Positions 41,003 to 50,220 of a stretch of 64,000 nt of DNA are shown here, one piece after another. Within the stretch, counting starts at the first letter, position 1; every line of letters starts with the position of its first letter. Under the pieces are notes generated by a model that worked only from the letters and a program-made list of their open reading frames with translations, was not told the DNA's origin and did no database searches. Source of the stretch: DATBSL01 sp964561785. GTDB taxonomy: Bacteria > Acidobacteriota > Vicinamibacteria > Fen-336. Both the position numbers and the translations under genes were made by a program. The DNA is taken from positions 29,462 to 93,461 of the forward strand of contig CAZLRF010000014.1 in assembly GCA_964561785.1 (NCBI GenBank), given 5' to 3'.

Positions 41003-41404
41003 TTGCGGGCTGGGGCCCTCCTGGCGTCGGCCTCGGTGCTGCTCGTGGCGTGCTCGGGAAACCCGAAGCCGAAGGCGTACGCGTTCCCGCCGCCCGAGAC
41101 GCCCGCGGTCGGGACGGTCGTCGAGGGCGTGGCCTCGTGGTACGGGCCGGGCTACCACGGGAACAAGACATCGAGCGGCGAGACCTTCGACCAGGACGCG
41201 CTCACCGCGGCCCACGCCTACTGGGCCTTCGGCACCCGCGTGAAGGTGACGTTCCCGGCCACCGGCAGGAGCGTCGTCGTACGGATCAACGACCGCTTCC
41301 CCTCGCACAAGGGCCGCGCCATCGACCTCTCGCGCGGCGCGGCGAAGGCCATCGGCCTCATCGGCCCCGGCACGGGGACGGTCCGGCTCGAGGTCGTCGA
41401 GTAG
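41003..41404 (+). CDS. rlpA: RlpA-family lipoprotein (septal ring lytic transglycosylase-like)
   Basis: A 133-residue lipoprotein: signal peptide with lipobox LLVAC (Cys about residue 17) and one double-psi beta-barrel domain with VASWYGPGYHGNKTSSGETF, FGTRVKVTFP and VVVRINDRFPSHKGRAIDLS. RlpA cleaves glycan strands lacking stem peptides; no SPOR domain is present, so this is the short form. There is no ATG/GTG in frame near the signal peptide; TTG at 41003 is the best start, with only a weak purine stretch before it. Confidence 0.85.
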   Translation: MRAGALLASASVLLVACSGNPKPKAYAFPPPETPAVGTVVEGVASWYGPGYHGNKTSSGETFDQDALTAAHAYWAFGTRVKVTFPATGRSVVVRINDRFPSHKGRAIDLSRGAAKAIGLIGPGTGTVRLEVVE

Positions 41405-41504
41405 CCGCCCGAGGTGTCCGCACCATTGACTCACTCCGCGGGCGCGGGGTAGCGTCGCGGCGGCGGCGAGGCTTCTCGCCGGCCCTGACCCCGGGAGGGC
41501 CCCG

Positions 41505-43949
41505 ATGCTCCGCGTCGTGAGCAGGCTCGTGTCCGCGTCGCTGTTCGTGGCCCCGCTCGCTGCGGGCGCCGACGACGCTCCTCGCCCCGCCACCGGGTGG
41601 CGGCAACCGCCCCCCGAGGTGATGGAGGTGCTCCACGCGCCGCAGCTGCCGTGGGTCTTCGCCGCGCCCTCGGGCGCTCACCTGCTGCTCGCCGACCCCG
41701 TCAGCTACCCGCCGCTCGCCGAGCTGGCGGGGCCGATGCACAAGCTCGCCGGCATCCGGGTGGACCCCGTGGTCGGCGCCGTCCACGGGCGGCACGGGGC
41801 CACCTCCCCGCGGCTGGTGGCGGTCGAGGGGGGCGCCGAGATCCGCCTCCCCCTGCCCGAGGGCGCCGAGGTCCACGAGGTGGACTGGACCGCCGACGGC
41901 CGGCGCTTCGCCCTCACGGTCCGTCACGCCGATCACATGGGCCTGTGGGTGGGCTCCGTGGCCGGCGACCTGAAGAAGGTCGACGTGAAGGTCAACCCGC
42001 TTCTCGGCTCGGCAGCCGTCTGGCTCCCCGACCAGAAGCGCCTCCTGGTCCGTGGCGTCCCGGAGCGGGGCGCGCCGCCGGCGCCGCCCGCCGTCCCCGC
42101 GGGGCCGGAGATTCAGGAGGGCAAGGGCGCCGCCGCGCGCTCCACCTACGAGTCCCGCAACCTGCTCGAGACGGCCCACGACGACGCCCTCTTCTCCCAC
42201 TACGCCGCCTCCGAGCTGGTCGTCGTCGACCCGCAGACCGCCGAGCGCAGGACGGTGGGCCCGCTCGCGGTCTACGCCACCGCCGACGCCTCGCCGGACG
42301 GGCGCTACCTGCTCGTGGAGCGTCTCGTCCCGCCGTGGTCGCACGCGGTGCCCTGGTGGCGCTTCGCCCGCGCGGTCGAGGTGTGGGCCAGCGACGGGAC
42401 GCCCGTCGCCACCGTGGCGTCGCTGCCCGTGGCCGACCAGGTCCCGATCCAGGGGGTGCCGGTCGGACCGCGCGAGGTCTCGTGGCGGGCCACCTCTCCG
42501 CACGAGCTCTTCTGGGTCGAGGCCCTGGACGGCGGCAACCCCGTCGCGAAGGCCACGCACCGCGACCGGCTCGTGCGCCTGCGGGCCCCCTTCACCGCGC
42601 AGGCGGAGGAGGTCTTCCGGGCCGAGCACCGCATCGAGGACTGGCAGGGCGGGTGGGGGGCGGACGGCGGCACGCTGGTGCTCACCCAGCGCGAGCGCAT
42701 GCGGCGCTGGCTCTACACCTGGCTGCTGGACGTGGACGCGGGCACCGCGCGCCCCTGGTTCGACCTCAACGAGGACGACCGCTACCGCTCCCCCGGCCGG
42801 CCCGTGCGCCGTCCCCTGCCGAACGGCCAGTGGGTGCTGCGGCAGCAGGGCGACGCCGTGTTCTTCTCCGGCAGCGGCGCGACCGACCAGGGCGACCGCC
42901 CGTTCCTCGACCTGCGCCACCTGAAGACCGGCGCGACCGAGCGCCTGTTCCGGTGCGACCCGAGCCGCTACGAGGCCTTCGTCGCCTTCGCCGGCGGCGA
43001 CGATCGCTTCGTCCTGCGCTCCGAGTCCGCGACCGAGGTGCCGAACTACTGGCTGGCGACGCTCGGGAAGGCGACCGCCGCGCCCGAAGGCGAGGCCACC
43101 CGGGCCCACACCCGCACCCCCGTCACCCGCTTCGAGGACCCGACGCCCCAGCTGCGCAAGATCGAGAAGCGCCTCGTCCGCTACCAGCGCAAGGACGGCG
43201 TGCCGCTGAGCTTCGAGCTCCACCTGCCGCCCGGCTACCAGGAGGGCACGCGGCTGCCCACGGTCCTCTACGCCTATCCCCTCGAGTACTCCGACCCCTC
43301 GACTGCCGGCCAGGTCAGCGGGTCGGTCCGGCGCTTCAGCCGCATCTCGGGGGCCTCCCACCTCTTCTTCCTGCTCCAGGGCTACGCGGTGCTCGACGCG
43401 ACCACGATGCCGATGATCGGCGACCCCGAGACCACGTACGACACCTTCGTGCCCCAGCTCGTCGCCGACGCCGAGGCGGCGGTGGCGAAGGCGGTGGAGA
43501 TCGGGGTGGCCGACCCCCGGCGCATCGGCATCATCGGCCACAGCCACGGGGGGCTCATGGTGGCGACCCTTCTCGCCCACACCGACCTCTTCCGGGCCGG
43601 CATCGCCCGCTCGGGCTCCTACAACAAGACCATGCAGCCCTTCGGCTTCCAGTCCGAGCGCCGGTCTCTCTTCGAGGCCCGCGACGCCTACATCCAGGCC
43701 TCGCCCACCTTCGTCGCCAACCGGGTGAACGAGCCGGTGCTCGTCCTCCATGGAGGCGCCGACTCGAACCCCGGCACCCTCACCATCCAGTCCCAGGTCT
43801 TCTTCGAGGCCGTCCGCGGATCGGGAGGCACCGCCCGCCTCGTGCTGCTCCCCTTCGAGGACCACGGCTACCGGGCCCGGGAGACGATCGAGCACGTGCT
43901 GTGGGAGCAGATCCGGTGGTTCGACGAGCACGTGAAGAACGCGCAGTAG
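41505..43949 (+). CDS. Exported S9 (prolyl-oligopeptidase family) peptidase
   Basis: An 814-residue protein: signal peptide (cleavage near AAGADD, about residue 23), a beta-propeller-like N-terminal half with TADGRRFAL- and SPDGRYLL-type blades, and an alpha/beta-hydrolase C-terminal domain. Catalytic triad candidates are Ser about 682 in GHSHGG, Asp about 752 in HGGADSNPG and His about 786 in EDHGY. The HLPPGY…YPLEY region resembles the S9D glutamyl endopeptidase group. Start ATG at 41505 has GGGAGG 6 nt upstream. Cleaves peptides outside the cytoplasm by inference. Confidence 0.88.
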   Translation: MLRVVSRLVSASLFVAPLAAGADDAPRPATGWRQPPPEVMEVLHAPQLPWVFAAPSGAHLLLADPVSYPPLAELAGPMHKLAGIRVDPVVGAVHGRHGATSPRLVAVEGGAEIRLPLPEGAEVHEVDWTADGRRFALTVRHADHMGLWVGSVAGDLKKVDVKVNPLLGSAAVWLPDQKRLLVRGVPERGAPPAPPAVPAGPEIQEGKGAAARSTYESRNLLETAHDDALFSHYAASELVVVDPQTAERRTVGPLAVYATADASPDGRYLLVERLVPPWSHAVPWWRFARAVEVWASDGTPVATVASLPVADQVPIQGVPVGPREVSWRATSPHELFWVEALDGGNPVAKATHRDRLVRLRAPFTAQAEEVFRAEHRIEDWQGGWGADGGTLVLTQRERMRRWLYTWLLDVDAGTARPWFDLNEDDRYRSPGRPVRRPLPNGQWVLRQQGDAVFFSGSGATDQGDRPFLDLRHLKTGATERLFRCDPSRYEAFVAFAGGDDRFVLRSESATEVPNYWLATLGKATAAPEGEATRAHTRTPVTRFEDPTPQLRKIEKRLVRYQRKDGVPLSFELHLPPGYQEGTRLPTVLYAYPLEYSDPSTAGQVSGSVRRFSRISGASHLFFLLQGYAVLDATTMPMIGDPETTYDTFVPQLVADAEAAVAKAVEIGVADPRRIGIIGHSHGGLMVATLLAHTDLFRAGIARSGSYNKTMQPFGFQSERRSLFEARDAYIQASPTFVANRVNEPVLVLHGGADSNPGTLTIQSQVFFEAVRGSGGTARLVLLPFEDHGYRARETIEHVLWEQIRWFDEHVKNAQ

Positions 43950-44044
43950 AGGAAAGAGGCGCCCGAATGCCCCCGATCACCGTCGCGGCCCGCTCGGACC
44001 GCTCCTGAGCTGCCTCGTCCCCAGGGCGTGGAGAAAAGGAGGGG

Positions 44045-44667
44045 ATCTGGATGGCCGGCGGCGACGGCTCGGACCCCACGCCGCTCGTTCGGGATGCGTT
44101 CGTCAACATCTTTCCGAAGTGGAGCCCGGACGGCGGTCATCTGATCTACGTGTCCGACACCGGCGGCGGACGGGCCGAGTATCGACGTGTGGCGATCTCC
44201 GGAGAGACGCCTCAGACGCTGCGCGGGAATGCGGCCGACTGGAACTTCGACGTCGGGCCCGACGGGCGCCTGCTGTTCAGGGATGCCGACGGCAGGGTCC
44301 AGTCCTACGACCCTTCGAGCCAGCAGACCCGGGAGCTCTCCGTCTCTCCCCAGAGCCAGAGCGGCTGGCTGCTACGCTGGTCACGCGACGGCCAGTCGGT
44401 CGCCTATCTCCTTTCCGCCGGCCGGGAGAACGACCCCCTGGCCGGCCTCTGGGTCGAGGACTTCGAGAGCCCTCCCCGGCAGGTCTTTCACGGCTGGGTC
44501 ATGTGGTACGCGCGCGGGCCCGGGGACGAGATCTTCTTTCCTACTGGGCGGCGGCGAAGGGGCTCGCGGCGAACCACCTCGACGTCTCTCCCGACGGCCG
44601 CCACCTGGTCTTCGGCTCGCAGGAAGTCCAGCAGGCGAACATCGGCATGATCGAGACCGTTCGCTAG
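44045..44667 (+). pseudogene. C-terminal remnant of a kinase-associated TolB-type beta-propeller protein
   Basis: One frame encodes GIWMAGGDGSDPTPLVRDAF, FPKWSPDGGHLIYVSDTGGG and further PD40 blades up to about 44540; the reading then continues in another frame with HLDVSPDGRHLVFGSQEVQQ and ends NIGMIETVR. That ending is characteristic of the C-termini of serine/threonine kinases with TolB/WD40-like propellers. The kinase half is gone and a frame change is present, so this is a truncated, decayed gene. The 5' limit is approximate. The 95 nt before it, after the S9 peptidase, hold no feature I can name. Confidence 0.75.
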
Positions 44668-44733
44668 ATGATCGGCACGACCCTCGCGCATTGCCGCATC
44701 ACCGCAGCGATGGGTGCCGGAGGGATGGGCGAG
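44668..44733 (+). pseudogene. N-terminal fragment of a serine/threonine protein kinase
   Basis: Starting directly after the stop of the preceding remnant, MIGTTLAHCRITAAMGAGGM plus GE is the start and glycine loop of a Pkn2-type kinase (compare MIGETLSHYRILNKLGGGGM of the intact kinase at 53,795). Homology stops abruptly after 22 codons, where the toxin–antitoxin promoter begins, so the rest of the kinase was deleted or displaced. Confidence 0.7.
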
Positions 44734-44766
44734 TCTCTTGACAGAGACCTCATAGCGAGTCACAGT
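44733..44766 (+). promoter_or_regulatory. Promoter/operator of the toxin–antitoxin pair
   Basis: A perfect inverted repeat GTCTCT-TGAC-AGAGAC (44733–44748) overlaps a consensus -35 TTGACA (44738–44743); a weak -10, CACAGT (44761–44766), follows after 17 nt, just before the antitoxin ATG. The position fits autorepression by the antitoxin or the complex, as known for Phd/YefM families. Confidence 0.5.
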
Positions 44767-44772
44767 CAGAGG

Positions 44773-45096
44773 ATGCAGGCCGTCACGATCCGAGAAGCGA
44801 AGGCGCGGCTGCACGCGCTCGTCGAGGCCGCCGTGGGCGGGGAGCAGGTCGTCCTGATGCGGGGCTCGAAGCACGTGGCGCTGATCGTTCCGCTGACCGA
44901 CGCGGACCTCGAGGTGTCTCCGCGCCTGACCGACGCGCAGGCCGGGCGGCTCTGGGCGGAGCTGGCGGCGGGGCTGCGGGACGGGTCGAGTGTCGTGATG
45001 GAAGGGCCCGCGCAGGCCGTCGGACACCTGGCCGGGGGGCGTGCACCGCGAGCCTCACGCCGAAAGGCGAAACGCCCGCCGGCCGCTCGACGGTGA
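44773..45096 (+). CDS. Phd/YefM-type antitoxin
   Basis: A 107-residue protein. The N-terminus MQAVTIREAKARLHALVEAA and VVLMRGSKHVALIVPL are the DNA-binding Phd/YefM fold; the C-terminal half would bind the toxin. It is followed by a toxin gene overlapping by 4 nt (GTGA), the standard antitoxin-first order. In the same frame the reading is open back to 44668, but that upstream part is the kinase fragment, so the ATG at 44773 with AGAGG just before it is chosen. Expected to repress its own promoter. Confidence 0.8.
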   Translation: MQAVTIREAKARLHALVEAAVGGEQVVLMRGSKHVALIVPLTDADLEVSPRLTDAQAGRLWAELAAGLRDGSSVVMEGPAQAVGHLAGGRAPRASRRKAKRPPAARR

Positions 45097-45371
45097 GAAT
45101 CGCGCTCACCGAGCGCTTCCAGCGCGCGGCGAGGGGGCTCGAGGGCGATCGGCGGGCGGCCGTGTTCGACGCGCTGCTGGCCCTGCCGAAAACGCTCGGC
45201 GAGCCGCATGCTCACGCCGGTCTCGGAATCCGAAAGCTCCACGCATCCGGGATCTGGGAGGCGCGCGTGGGCCTCGACCTCCGGCTCGTGTTCGCCTTGC
45301 AGCCCGACCTGCTGACTCTCGTTCACGTCGGCTCGCACGACGAGGTGCGCCGCTTCCTGCGCAGCCTCTGA
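45093..45371 (+). CDS. RelE/ParE-superfamily toxin
   Basis: A 92-residue basic protein with the compact RelE/ParE fold pattern: helix FQRAARGLEGDRRAAVFDAL, strand pair GIRKLHASGIWEARVGLDLR, and LRLVFALQPDLLTLVHVGSH with C-terminal RRFLRSL. Members cleave ribosome-bound mRNA or poison gyrase; this one looks closer to RelE/YafQ-type interferases, but that is not certain. GTG start overlaps the antitoxin stop. The 111 nt after it contain no clear feature. Confidence 0.78.
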   Translation: MRIALTERFQRAARGLEGDRRAAVFDALLALPKTLGEPHAHAGLGIRKLHASGIWEARVGLDLRLVFALQPDLLTLVHVGSHDEVRRFLRSL

Positions 45372-45482
45372 GCTCGACACGGCCGCGGGATCGTGACTGA
45401 CGAGCCGGGGCAGTCTGCGCGCCCGCAGGACGCGCGGCGCCTCGCCCGTTTCGAGGGCGACGCGAAGCTGCTTCCTGAGGCG

Positions 45483-47597
45483 TCAGGGCAGGGCGAACGC
45501 GACGTAGCTGCCGCCGCTCGGAGCGCCCCACTTCCCGCCGCCGGCCGCGATCACGACGTACTGCTTCCCGCCCACCGCGTACACCGCGGGCGACGCGTTG
45601 CCGGCGGCCGGCAGCGTCGTCTCCCACAGCAGCTTTCCGGTCGCCGCGTCGAATGCCCGGAACTTGCGGTCGTAGCACGTCGCGCCGATGAAGAGGACGC
45701 CGCTCGCCGTGACGACCGGGCCGCCGTAGTTCTCGCTGCCGCTTCCGGCGAGGCCCGAGCCCGGCACCTCGCCGAGGGGCACCTGCCAGGCGATCGTCCC
45801 CCGGTTCATGTCGATCGCGGTGAGGGTGCCCCACGGCGGCTTCACGGCGGGGAAGCCGTCGGGGTCGGTGAAGCGCGCGTAGCCGTCGAGCGTGTAGGGC
45901 AGGTCGAACGGCGTCGGGGCGGCCGCGCTCACCACCTGCGACGTTCCGTCGACGACGTAGCGCACGATGGCCCGCTGGACGGGGCCCGACAGGTGGGCGT
46001 TGCCCGGCATGCGGCCGCGGCCGCCGTGGACGACGTCCCCCACCTCGTCCGCGTTGAGCCTCGAGGCGATGCCGACGAGCGACGGGAACTCCGGCGGGCT
46101 CCCCGCGAGGTCCTTGCCGTGGCACGCCGCGCAGTGCTGCTCGTACAGGGCGCGGCCGGTGGTCGGCTTGCCGCCGGGCATCTCCCGCTCGGCGAGCCTC
46201 ACGATCCACGCCATCTCGTTCGCGTTGACGTAGAGCAGGCCGCTCGAGGCGTCGTAGGCGACGCCTCCCCACTCGGCACCCCCGTCCATTCCGGGGAAGA
46301 GCACGGTCCCCTGCAGGCTCGGCGGGTCGAACTCGCCGCCCTTGCGCAGGGTGTCCCATTTCGCCTTCACCGCGCGCGCCGCCTCGGGGCTGCGGTTCGT
46401 GACGAGGTCCTCGGTGAAGCGCTGGCGCGTGAAGGGCGGGGGCAGCGACGGCAGCCGCTGCTTCGCCGCCGTGCGCTCGCCCGGCACGTCGGAGGGCGGG
46501 GCGTCGACCTCCTCCATGGGGAAGACGGGCTCGCCCGTCTCGCGGTCGAAGACGTAGAGCCGACCGTTCTTGCCACCGAGGGCGACGACGTCGCGCGGCC
46601 GGCCGTCCTTGCGGATCGTCACGAGGGCCGGGGGCTGCGGGAAGTCGCGGTCCCAGACGTCGTGCTTCACGGCCTGGAAGTGCCACACCCGCTCGCCGGT
46701 CGCGGCGCGCAGGCAGAGGACGGAGTTCGCGTAGAGGTTGTCGCCGGCGCGGTTCGCGCCGTAGAAGTCGTAGGACGTCGACCCGGTCGCCGCGTAGACG
46801 AGGCCGCGCCGCTCGTCGAGCGACACGCCCGACCAGGCGTTGGCCCCGCCGGCGTAGGTCCACGCGTCCTTCGGCCACGTCTCGTGGCCGGGCTCGCCCG
46901 GGTGCGGGATCGTGTGAAACGACCAGCGCAGCCGGCCGGTGTCGGCGTCGAACGCCCGGATGTCGCCGGGCGCCGAGGGCAGCCCCTCGGGCACGATCGA
47001 GCCGAGGATCAGCAGGTCCTCGAAGAAGACGCCGGGGGTGTTGAGGCCGACCGTGAGCGTGCGCGGGTCGCGGCCGGCGAACCCCTCGCGCAGGTCGATC
47101 CGGCCGTCCCGCCCGAAAGAGGCGAGCGGCCGGCCCGTCCGCGCGTCGAGCGCGTAGAGCCAGTGGCGCGCCGCGAAGTAGATCCGCCGGTCCTCGCCCC
47201 GCTCGCGGTACATGAGGCCGCGGATGCGCGTGCGGGTGGGCTTGTCGGCCGGCCCCTCGCTCGGGTCGAACGTCCACAGGGGCTTCCCGGTCGCGGCGTC
47301 GAGGGCGAAGACGCGCAGCTTCGGCGACGTCGCGTACAGGACGCCGCGAGCGACGACCGGCTGGCACTGCATCTCCGACTCGGGGAACGCGTCGCCCGTG
47401 TCGTAGGTCCACGCCACCTTCAGGCGCGACACGTTCTCCTTCGTGATCTGGCGCAGCGGTGAGAAGCGGTCGAGGGCCGGCCGTCCGCCGTAGTGCGCCC
47501 AGTCGGTGTCGGGCGCGGAGGAGCCCCGGCACGCGGCGTTCGAGACGAGGACGAGGGCGGGCAGCAGGAGGGCGGCGAGCGGGCGGGGGAAGGACAT
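45483..47597 (-). CDS. PQQ-dependent dehydrogenase lipoprotein with inserted cytochrome c domain
   Basis: A 704-residue quinoprotein: lipoprotein signal with SNAAC (Cys 23), then an eight-bladed PQQ propeller with repeats such as VFALDAATGKPLWTFDPSEG, RLRWSFHTIPHPGEPGHETW and GGKNGRLYVFDRETGEPVF. A c-type heme site CAACH (about residues 485–491, with ALYEQHCAACHGKDL) sits between blades in a domain with MPGNAHLS as possible axial Met region. This is the layout of membrane-bound PQQ glucose-dehydrogenase-like enzymes that pass electrons to the respiratory chain from periplasmic sugar or alcohol oxidation. Divergent from the GH95 gene. Confidence 0.9.
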   Translation of the reverse strand: MSFPRPLAALLLPALVLVSNAACRGSSAPDTDWAHYGGRPALDRFSPLRQITKENVSRLKVAWTYDTGDAFPESEMQCQPVVARGVLYATSPKLRVFALDAATGKPLWTFDPSEGPADKPTRTRIRGLMYRERGEDRRIYFAARHWLYALDARTGRPLASFGRDGRIDLREGFAGRDPRTLTVGLNTPGVFFEDLLILGSIVPEGLPSAPGDIRAFDADTGRLRWSFHTIPHPGEPGHETWPKDAWTYAGGANAWSGVSLDERRGLVYAATGSTSYDFYGANRAGDNLYANSVLCLRAATGERVWHFQAVKHDVWDRDFPQPPALVTIRKDGRPRDVVALGGKNGRLYVFDRETGEPVFPMEEVDAPPSDVPGERTAAKQRLPSLPPPFTRQRFTEDLVTNRSPEAARAVKAKWDTLRKGGEFDPPSLQGTVLFPGMDGGAEWGGVAYDASSGLLYVNANEMAWIVRLAEREMPGGKPTTGRALYEQHCAACHGKDLAGSPPEFPSLVGIASRLNADEVGDVVHGGRGRMPGNAHLSGPVQRAIVRYVVDGTSQVVSAAAPTPFDLPYTLDGYARFTDPDGFPAVKPPWGTLTAIDMNRGTIAWQVPLGEVPGSGLAGSGSENYGGPVVTASGVLFIGATCYDRKFRAFDAATGKLLWETTLPAAGNASPAVYAVGGKQYVVIAAGGGKWGAPSGGSYVAFALP

Positions 47598-47642
47598 GGC
47601 GCCTTGTAGCAGCAGCGGGCGGCGCCCGCAACCGAGCCCTGC

Positions 47643-47648
47643 TACCTT
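47643..47648 (+). promoter_or_regulatory. Candidate -10 of the GH95 gene
   Basis: TACCTT in the 58-nt divergent gap ends 7 nt before the ATG at 47656, too close for a normal leader with a ribosome binding site. On the other strand TACAAG is placed similarly close to the dehydrogenase start. Confidence 0.3.
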
Positions 47649-47655
47649 CCCGTCC

Positions 47656-50094
47656 ATGACCCGGTCCCGCCTGACGCTCCTGCCCCTCGTCCTCCTCGCC
47701 TCCGGTCCGGCCCGGGCCGCCGACGCTCCCCTGCGCCTCTGGTACGAGAACCCGGCCGCCACATGGGTCGAGGCGCTCCCGATCGGCAACGGCCGCCTCG
47801 GCGCGATGGTGTTCGGCGACCCCCTCCGGGAGCGGCTGGCCCTCAACGAGGACACGCTCTGGTCGGGCGGCCCTACGGAGTGGAACAACCCCGACGCAAA
47901 GACCTGGCTCCCGAAGGTGCGGGAGGCCGTCTTCGCGGGCCGCTACGCGGAGGCCGACGCCCTCGCGAAGAGAATGCAGGGGCCGTACAACCAGTCCTAC
48001 CAGCCGCTCGGCGACCTACTCCTCGAGTTCGAGGTTCCCGGGCCGATCGAAGGCTACCGGCGGGAGCTCGACCTCGAGCGCGCCGTCGCCACGTCCACGT
48101 TCCGCTCCGGCGGCGCGACCCACGTCCGCGAGGCCCTCGCCAGCGTCCCCGACCAGGTGGTCGTCCTGCGCGTCGCGGCGGATCGCCCCGGCCAGGTGTC
48201 GTTCACCGCACGACTGGACAGCAAGCTCCACCACGCGACCGCGGCCGAGAGCGCGGACACGATCGCGCTGCGCGGCCGGGCCCCCAGCCACGTCGACCCG
48301 AGCTACCTCGGCGACACGAAGGAGCCGGTCCGCTACGACGAGGGCCTGGGCGCCGAAGGGATGCGCTTCACGACGCTCTTGAAGGTGGTCGCGCACGGCG
48401 GGACGGTGCGGACGACGCCGGAGGGCCGCCTCGAGGTGAAGGGGGCCGACGAGGCGGTCCTCTTTCTCTCCGCGGCCACCAGCTTCAACGGATTCGAGCG
48501 CTCGCCGGCCCGCGAGGGGAAGGACGCGGACGCCGCGGCCCTGGCCCCGCTCCGCCCCGCCTCGGCGAAGGCCTGGCCGGCCCTGCGCGACGCCCACGTC
48601 GCCGACCACGCTCGCCTCTTCGGACGGGTGCGCCTCGACCTCGGCGCGCCCGCGAGCGATCGCCCCACCGACGAGCGCCTGCGCGTCTACCACCACGGCG
48701 AGGACCCCGGCCTCGTCGCCCTCGTCTTCCAGTACGGCCGCTACCTCCTGATCGCCAGCTCTCGCCCCGGCACCCAGCCCGCCAACCTCCAGGGCCTCTG
48801 GAACGAGGACGTCCGCCCGCCGTGGAGCTCCAACTGGACGATCAACATCAACAGCGAGATGAACTACTGGCCCGCGCAGCCGACGAACCTCGGCGAGTGC
48901 CACGAGCCGATGCTGCGGATGATCGCCGAGCTCGCGCGGAACGGCCGGGAGACCGCCCGGGTCAACTACGGCGCGCGCGGCTGGGTCGCCCACCACAACG
49001 CCGACCTCTGGCGCCAGACCGCGCCCGTGGGCAACTGGGGCGAGGGCGACCCCAAGTGGGCCAACTGGCCGATGGGGGCCGTGTGGCACTCGATGGACCT
49101 CTGGGAGCGCTTCGCCTTCACCCGCGACGAGGCCTGGCTGCGGGCGTTCGCCTGGCCGCACCTGCGCGGCGCCGCGGAGTTCGCCCTCGACTGGCTCGTC
49201 CCCGACGGGAAAGGCGGCCTCGCAACCGCGCCCTCCGTCTCCCCCGAGAACGTGTTCTTCACCCCGGACGGCCAGAAGGCCGACGTCTCCGCCTCGACCA
49301 CGTCCGACCTCGCCCTCCTGCGCGAGCTGTTCTCGAACGCGATCGAGGCCTCGGCGATCCTCGACGTGGACGCCGCCCTGCGCCGCGAGATGGAGCAGGC
49401 GCTCGCGAAGCTCCCCCCCTACCGGGTCGGCCGCCGCGGCCAGCTCCAGGAGTGGAGCGAGGACTTCGACGAGCCCGAGCCCCACCACCGCCACGTCTCG
49501 CACCTCATCGGGCTCCACCCCGGCCGCTCGATCACCCCGCAGGAGACCCCGGCTCTCGCCGACGCCGTCCGGCGGACCCTCGAGCTGCGGGGCGACGACA
49601 GCACCGGCTGGTCGATGGCCTGGAAGGTGAACCTGTGGGCGCGCCTGCGCGACGGCGACCGCGCCCACCGCTTGATCGGCTACCTCCTGCGCCTCGTCGA
49701 GACGACGGGCACGAGCTACGGCGGCGGGGGCGGCGTCTACGCCAACCTCTTCGACGCCCACCCGCCGTTCCAGATCGACGGCAACTTCGGCGTCACCGCC
49801 GGCATCGCGGAGATGCTCGTCCAGTCGCACCGCCGCGACGCCGACGGCCGGACGGGCGTCGTCGACCTGCTCCCGGCGCTACCTTCCGCGTGGCCGACCG
49901 GACGGGTCGCGGGCCTGCGCGCCCGGGGCGCCTTCGAGGTGGACGTGGAGTGGGAGAGCGGCCGCCTGAAGTCGGCCACGGTGCGCTCCGACCGCGGTGG
50001 GTCGCTCGTCGTCGAGTACGCCGGCAAGCGCGCGTCGTTCCCGACGCGGGCCGGGGAGTCGATCCGGCTCGACGCCGCGCTCGCGCGCCGCTGA
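47656..50094 (+). CDS. Exported GH95 alpha-L-fucosidase
   Basis: An 812-residue protein with signal peptide (cleavage near ARAAD, residue 22) and the GH95 fold: N-terminal beta domain with LWYENPAATWVEALPIGNGR and LNEDTLWSGG, linker, and (alpha/alpha)6 barrel with NLQGLWNEDVRPPWSSNWTI, INSEMNYWPAQPTNL, HNADLWRQTAPVGNW, WSEDFDEPEPHHRHVSHLIG and FQIDGNFGVTAGIAEML. GH95 enzymes invert and release L-fucose from alpha-1,2-linked glycans. The acidic residues of DFDEPEPHHRH and the NxN asparagines are in place, so it is probably active. Confidence 0.95.
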   Translation: MTRSRLTLLPLVLLASGPARAADAPLRLWYENPAATWVEALPIGNGRLGAMVFGDPLRERLALNEDTLWSGGPTEWNNPDAKTWLPKVREAVFAGRYAEADALAKRMQGPYNQSYQPLGDLLLEFEVPGPIEGYRRELDLERAVATSTFRSGGATHVREALASVPDQVVVLRVAADRPGQVSFTARLDSKLHHATAAESADTIALRGRAPSHVDPSYLGDTKEPVRYDEGLGAEGMRFTTLLKVVAHGGTVRTTPEGRLEVKGADEAVLFLSAATSFNGFERSPAREGKDADAAALAPLRPASAKAWPALRDAHVADHARLFGRVRLDLGAPASDRPTDERLRVYHHGEDPGLVALVFQYGRYLLIASSRPGTQPANLQGLWNEDVRPPWSSNWTININSEMNYWPAQPTNLGECHEPMLRMIAELARNGRETARVNYGARGWVAHHNADLWRQTAPVGNWGEGDPKWANWPMGAVWHSMDLWERFAFTRDEAWLRAFAWPHLRGAAEFALDWLVPDGKGGLATAPSVSPENVFFTPDGQKADVSASTTSDLALLRELFSNAIEASAILDVDAALRREMEQALAKLPPYRVGRRGQLQEWSEDFDEPEPHHRHVSHLIGLHPGRSITPQETPALADAVRRTLELRGDDSTGWSMAWKVNLWARLRDGDRAHRLIGYLLRLVETTGTSYGGGGGVYANLFDAHPPFQIDGNFGVTAGIAEMLVQSHRRDADGRTGVVDLLPALPSAWPTGRVAGLRARGAFEVDVEWESGRLKSATVRSDRGGSLVVEYAGKRASFPTRAGESIRLDAALARR

Positions 50095-50208
50095 CCCATC
50101 GCGCTCCAGGGCCCCGCCGGAGCCGTCCCGCCGTCACCAGCGACTCGAACTGGCGTTTCACCCGCCGGATCATGCCACGGCGGCCCGCGCCGGCTCCGGC
50201 TCGCGTGC

Positions 50209-50214
50209 TAGAGT
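50209..50214 (+). promoter_or_regulatory. Candidate extended -10 of a leaderless transcript
   Basis: TGCTAGAGT gives an extended -10 (TG one nt before TAGAGT) ending 6 nt before the GTG at 50221. The preceding gap after GH95 (50095–50208) shows nothing else recognisable. Confidence 0.35.
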
Positions 50215-50220
50215 CGGCGT

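Noticed and set aside
44668..45096. A fused kinase-fragment/antitoxin protein read from the ATG at 44668
   Set aside because: The first 22 codons are a kinase remnant; the promoter and operator lie between it and the antitoxin ATG.
45393..45482. A GTG-started frame in the gap after the toxin gene (begins TDEPGQSARPQDARRLARFE)
   Set aside because: It runs without a stop into the antisense of the PQQ dehydrogenase and has no recognisable domain.
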